Source of the DNA: SSSZ01 sp035345935
GTDB taxonomy: Bacteria; Pseudomonadota; Gammaproteobacteria; Burkholderiales; Rhodocyclaceae
Assembly: GCA_035345935.1 (NCBI GenBank)
Contig: DAORDK010000002.1
Location: forward strand, 1-64,000
DNA: 64,000 nucleotides
Direction of reading: 5' to 3'
The notes beneath the pieces are model-generated. The model was not told the origin of the DNA and did no database searches. It saw nothing but the letters and a program-made list of their open reading frames with translations. Below, in pieces: positions 62,176 through 64,000 of the stretch; position 1 is the stretch's first letter; each line of letters starts with the position of its first letter. Made by a program: the position numbers and the translations under genes.

Positions 62176-64000
62176 TACGCCGCTTCCCTCATTTTCAATG
62201 CTTCCTGAATGTCCACTTCCACCACCCGGGAAACGCCGGATTCCTGCATGGTCACGCCGACCAGCTGTTCGGCCATTTCCATGGCGATCTTATTATGGGA
62301 GATGAATAGAAACTGCGTCTGCGCGGCCATTTTCCTGACCATGCCGCAGAAGCGCTCGGTGTTGGTGTCGTCCAGGGGGGCATCGACCTCGTCGAGGAGG
62401 CAGAACGGCGCCGGGTTGAGCTGGAACATGGAGAACACCAGGGCAATGGCGGTCAACGCCTTCTCGCCCCCGGAAAGGAGATGAATGGTCGAATTCTTCT
62501 TGCCCGGCGGCTGGGCAATGACCTGCACGCCGGCATCGAGGATTTCCTCGCCGGTCATCACCAGCTCCGCCCGGCCACCGCCGAAAAGCTCGGGGAAGAG
62601 CCGCCCGAAGTGGCCGTTGACCGTGTCGAAGGTCGATTTCAGCAATTCGCGCGTTTCCCGGTCGATGCGGCGGATGGCGTTTTCCAGGGTTTCCATGGCC
62701 TCGGTCAAATCCGCCGCCTGGGCATCGAGGAAGCCCTTGCGCTCGCGCGCCGTCTCCAGCTCCTGCAGTGCCGCAAGGTTGACCGCACCCAGCTCGGCGA
62801 TGGCGTTCTGGAGACGGGTCAATTCCCCTTGCAAGGTGGCCGGCCTGGCCGTTGCCGCCAATTCGGCAACTTCGGACGGAAGCGCCGCTGCGTCGACACC
62901 ACTTTCCTGCAACTGGACGGCAAATTGTTCGGCCGACAGGGCGGCGGCCTGCTCCTTCAGTTTCAGGTCGCCGATCCGGGCCCGCAGGGGTTCGAGCCCG
63001 ATTTCCACGCGCTGGCGCTGCTCTTCCAGGCCGCGCAGGGCTCCGGTCACCGCTTCCAGGGCGTCCCGGGCTGCGGCCAAGGCCTGCTCCCGCTCCAGAC
63101 GGGCTGCCAGGGCTCCCTGCAACTGGTCTTCCATGGCGTCGGGTGGCTGGGCCTCGACCTGCTCGGCGCACTGGGCGCGATCGGCCTCGATGCGCTTCAA
63201 TTCCCGCTCGGCCTGGGCCTGTTGAGCAAAGATGTCCTGCAGCTTGCCCTCGCTCTCGCGGAGGGAAAACTGGGCCTCACGCAGCGCGCGGTCCAGATCC
63301 GCGTTGCGTTCCCGCTCGGCCCGCACGGCCCGCTCGGCCTCCTCCAGCCGGCTGCGGGCTCCCGCCACCAGCACCTGGATGCGGGAAAGCCCCTCGCGGA
63401 CCTCGGCAATCTTCTCGTCGGCAGCCATTTCCCGCTCCCGCTCGCCCTCCTCCTCTTCCGCGAGGTCGGCCAACTGGTCCTGGAATCTCTCCCTTTGTTC
63501 CCGGTAGCGCTCGGCCGCCTGGGTGAGCTTGAGCACCTCGAGCTGGACGGCATGGACCCGCTGCTGGCGGTCGGTCACATATTGGCGGGTTTCGGCGATG
63601 GCTTCGTGCTTATCCTCCAGTTCGCCCTCCACGGCGCTGACCCGGGCCTGGGCGATACGGGCAGCCTCCTCCCCGGCCGCGATGCCCTGGCTCAGCGCTT
63701 CGATCTCCCGCTGCCGCTCCAGGAGGCCATGTTCGCTCTTGTCGGGAGCAAAGAAGGCAACGCTCGACCGGCTCACCAGATCTCCCCCGGGCGTCACCAG
63801 AACCATCCCGGGCGAGAGTTCGGTCCGGCGTGCCAGAGCCGCGTCGAGGGATCCGGCGGTGTAGACGCCGGCCAGCCAGTCGGCAAGGACCGCGCCGATC
63901 GCCGGATCGTCGCAGCGCAGACGCTCGATCAGCCTGTCCTCCCCCAGCGGAAGCCCCCCGGCCGCGGGCAGCATGACCGTGAGATGGGCGTCCGGCCGGT
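62175..64000 (-). CDS. smc: Chromosome segregation protein SMC, C-terminal part (5' end outside window)
   Basis: The frame is still open at base 63998, so this is a fragment of about 608 residues. It holds part of the hinge (PGMVLVTPGGDLVSRSSVAFF), the long C-terminal coiled coil (about 80-440 of the visible part), and the C-terminal ATPase half: signature LLSGGEKALTAIALVFSMFQ and Walker B FCLLDEVDAPLDDTNTERF. It condenses and aligns newly replicated DNA. Confidence 0.97.
   Translation of the reverse strand, partial: RPDAHLTVMLPAAGGLPLGEDRLIERLRCDDPAIGAVLADWLAGVYTAGSLDAALARRTELSPGMVLVTPGGDLVSRSSVAFFAPDKSEHGLLERQREIEALSQGIAAGEEAARIAQARVSAVEGELEDKHEAIAETRQYVTDRQQRVHAVQLEVLKLTQAAERYREQRERFQDQLADLAEEEEGEREREMAADEKIAEVREGLSRIQVLVAGARSRLEEAERAVRAERERNADLDRALREAQFSLRESEGKLQDIFAQQAQAERELKRIEADRAQCAEQVEAQPPDAMEDQLQGALAARLEREQALAAARDALEAVTGALRGLEEQRQRVEIGLEPLRARIGDLKLKEQAAALSAEQFAVQLQESGVDAAALPSEVAELAATARPATLQGELTRLQNAIAELGAVNLAALQELETARERKGFLDAQAADLTEAMETLENAIRRIDRETRELLKSTFDTVNGHFGRLFPELFGGGRAELVMTGEEILDAGVQVIAQPPGKKNSTIHLLSGGEKALTAIALVFSMFQLNPAPFCLLDEVDAPLDDTNTERFCGMVRKMAAQTQFLFISHNKIAMEMAEQLVGVTMQESGVSRVVEVDIQEALKMREAA

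Overview
The window is high-GC chromosomal DNA from a Gram-negative bacterium, most probably a betaproteobacterium of the Rhodocyclales type (inference). The pointers are the envelope/translation cluster order rpsB-tsf-pyrH-frr-uppS-cdsA-dxr-rseP-bamA-skp-lpxD-fabZ-lpxA-lpxB-rnhB, a PpsA with its PpsR regulator, lactate oxidation by LldEGF plus an iron-sulfur D-lactate dehydrogenase, and ratA/ratB/smpB linkage. Nearly everything is core housekeeping, packed with 1-20 nt gene overlaps, except one inserted block.

Layout. 1-752: end of lysC, then a tRNA-Ser(GCU) with its own promoter and terminator. 753-1849: sparse DNA with one small membrane protein. 1850-13529: a genomic island of about 11.7 kb in the 3' end of guaA, bounded by a 15/16 direct repeat and by repeated TTTACCGTC integrase arm sites. 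It carries a tyrosine integrase, an AlpA-like regulator, an AbiEi/AbiEii toxin-antitoxin pair with two matching operators, a 2.6-kb IS21-family element, and a four-gene operon. 13515-18523: guaA, a 40-codon membrane ORF, guaB, a DUF4124 protein, ratB, ratA and smpB. 18637-35464: a GGDEF/EAL protein, ppsA with a FadR-type regulator, the divergent lactate operon lldE-lldG-lldF-dld-usp-ppc, an ankyrin lipoprotein and ppsR. 35443-50661: the lipid A / outer membrane / translation cluster, all on the minus strand. 50859-64000: rmlD, map, glnD, a second DUF4124 protein, a purine-salvage and nucleotide-sugar operon (galU-hpt-methyltransferase-phosphorylase), and smc-zipA-ligA.

Most notable: the four-gene operon at 6523-11480 encodes a ComEC-like MBL-fold protein, a single polypeptide with E2-like, E1-like and JAB/JAMM (ubiquitin-like conjugation and deconjugation) regions, a second MBL-fold protein and a four-helix membrane protein. 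It has no cGAS-like gene and no recognisable Ubl gene. Its promoter is a near-consensus sigma70 site (TTGACA, 17 bp, TATAGT) with a perfect CIRCE operator (TTAGCACTC-N9-GAGTGCTAA) over the predicted start of transcription. That is the binding site of the heat-shock repressor HrcA, normally found upstream of groE or dnaK operons. A horizontally acquired ubiquitin-like system under HrcA control would link an anti-phage or proteotoxic-stress response to host chaperonin status.

Metabolic logic of the rest: lactate is oxidised to pyruvate (LldEGF, Dld), pyruvate goes to PEP by PpsA under PpsR control, and PEP goes to oxaloacetate by Ppc. Two ATTGGT-N3-ACCA operators flank the divergent promoter region between the regulator/ppsA unit and the lactate operon. 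Methylthioinosine phosphorylase plus Hpt would return hypoxanthine to IMP, which GuaB and GuaA convert to GMP.
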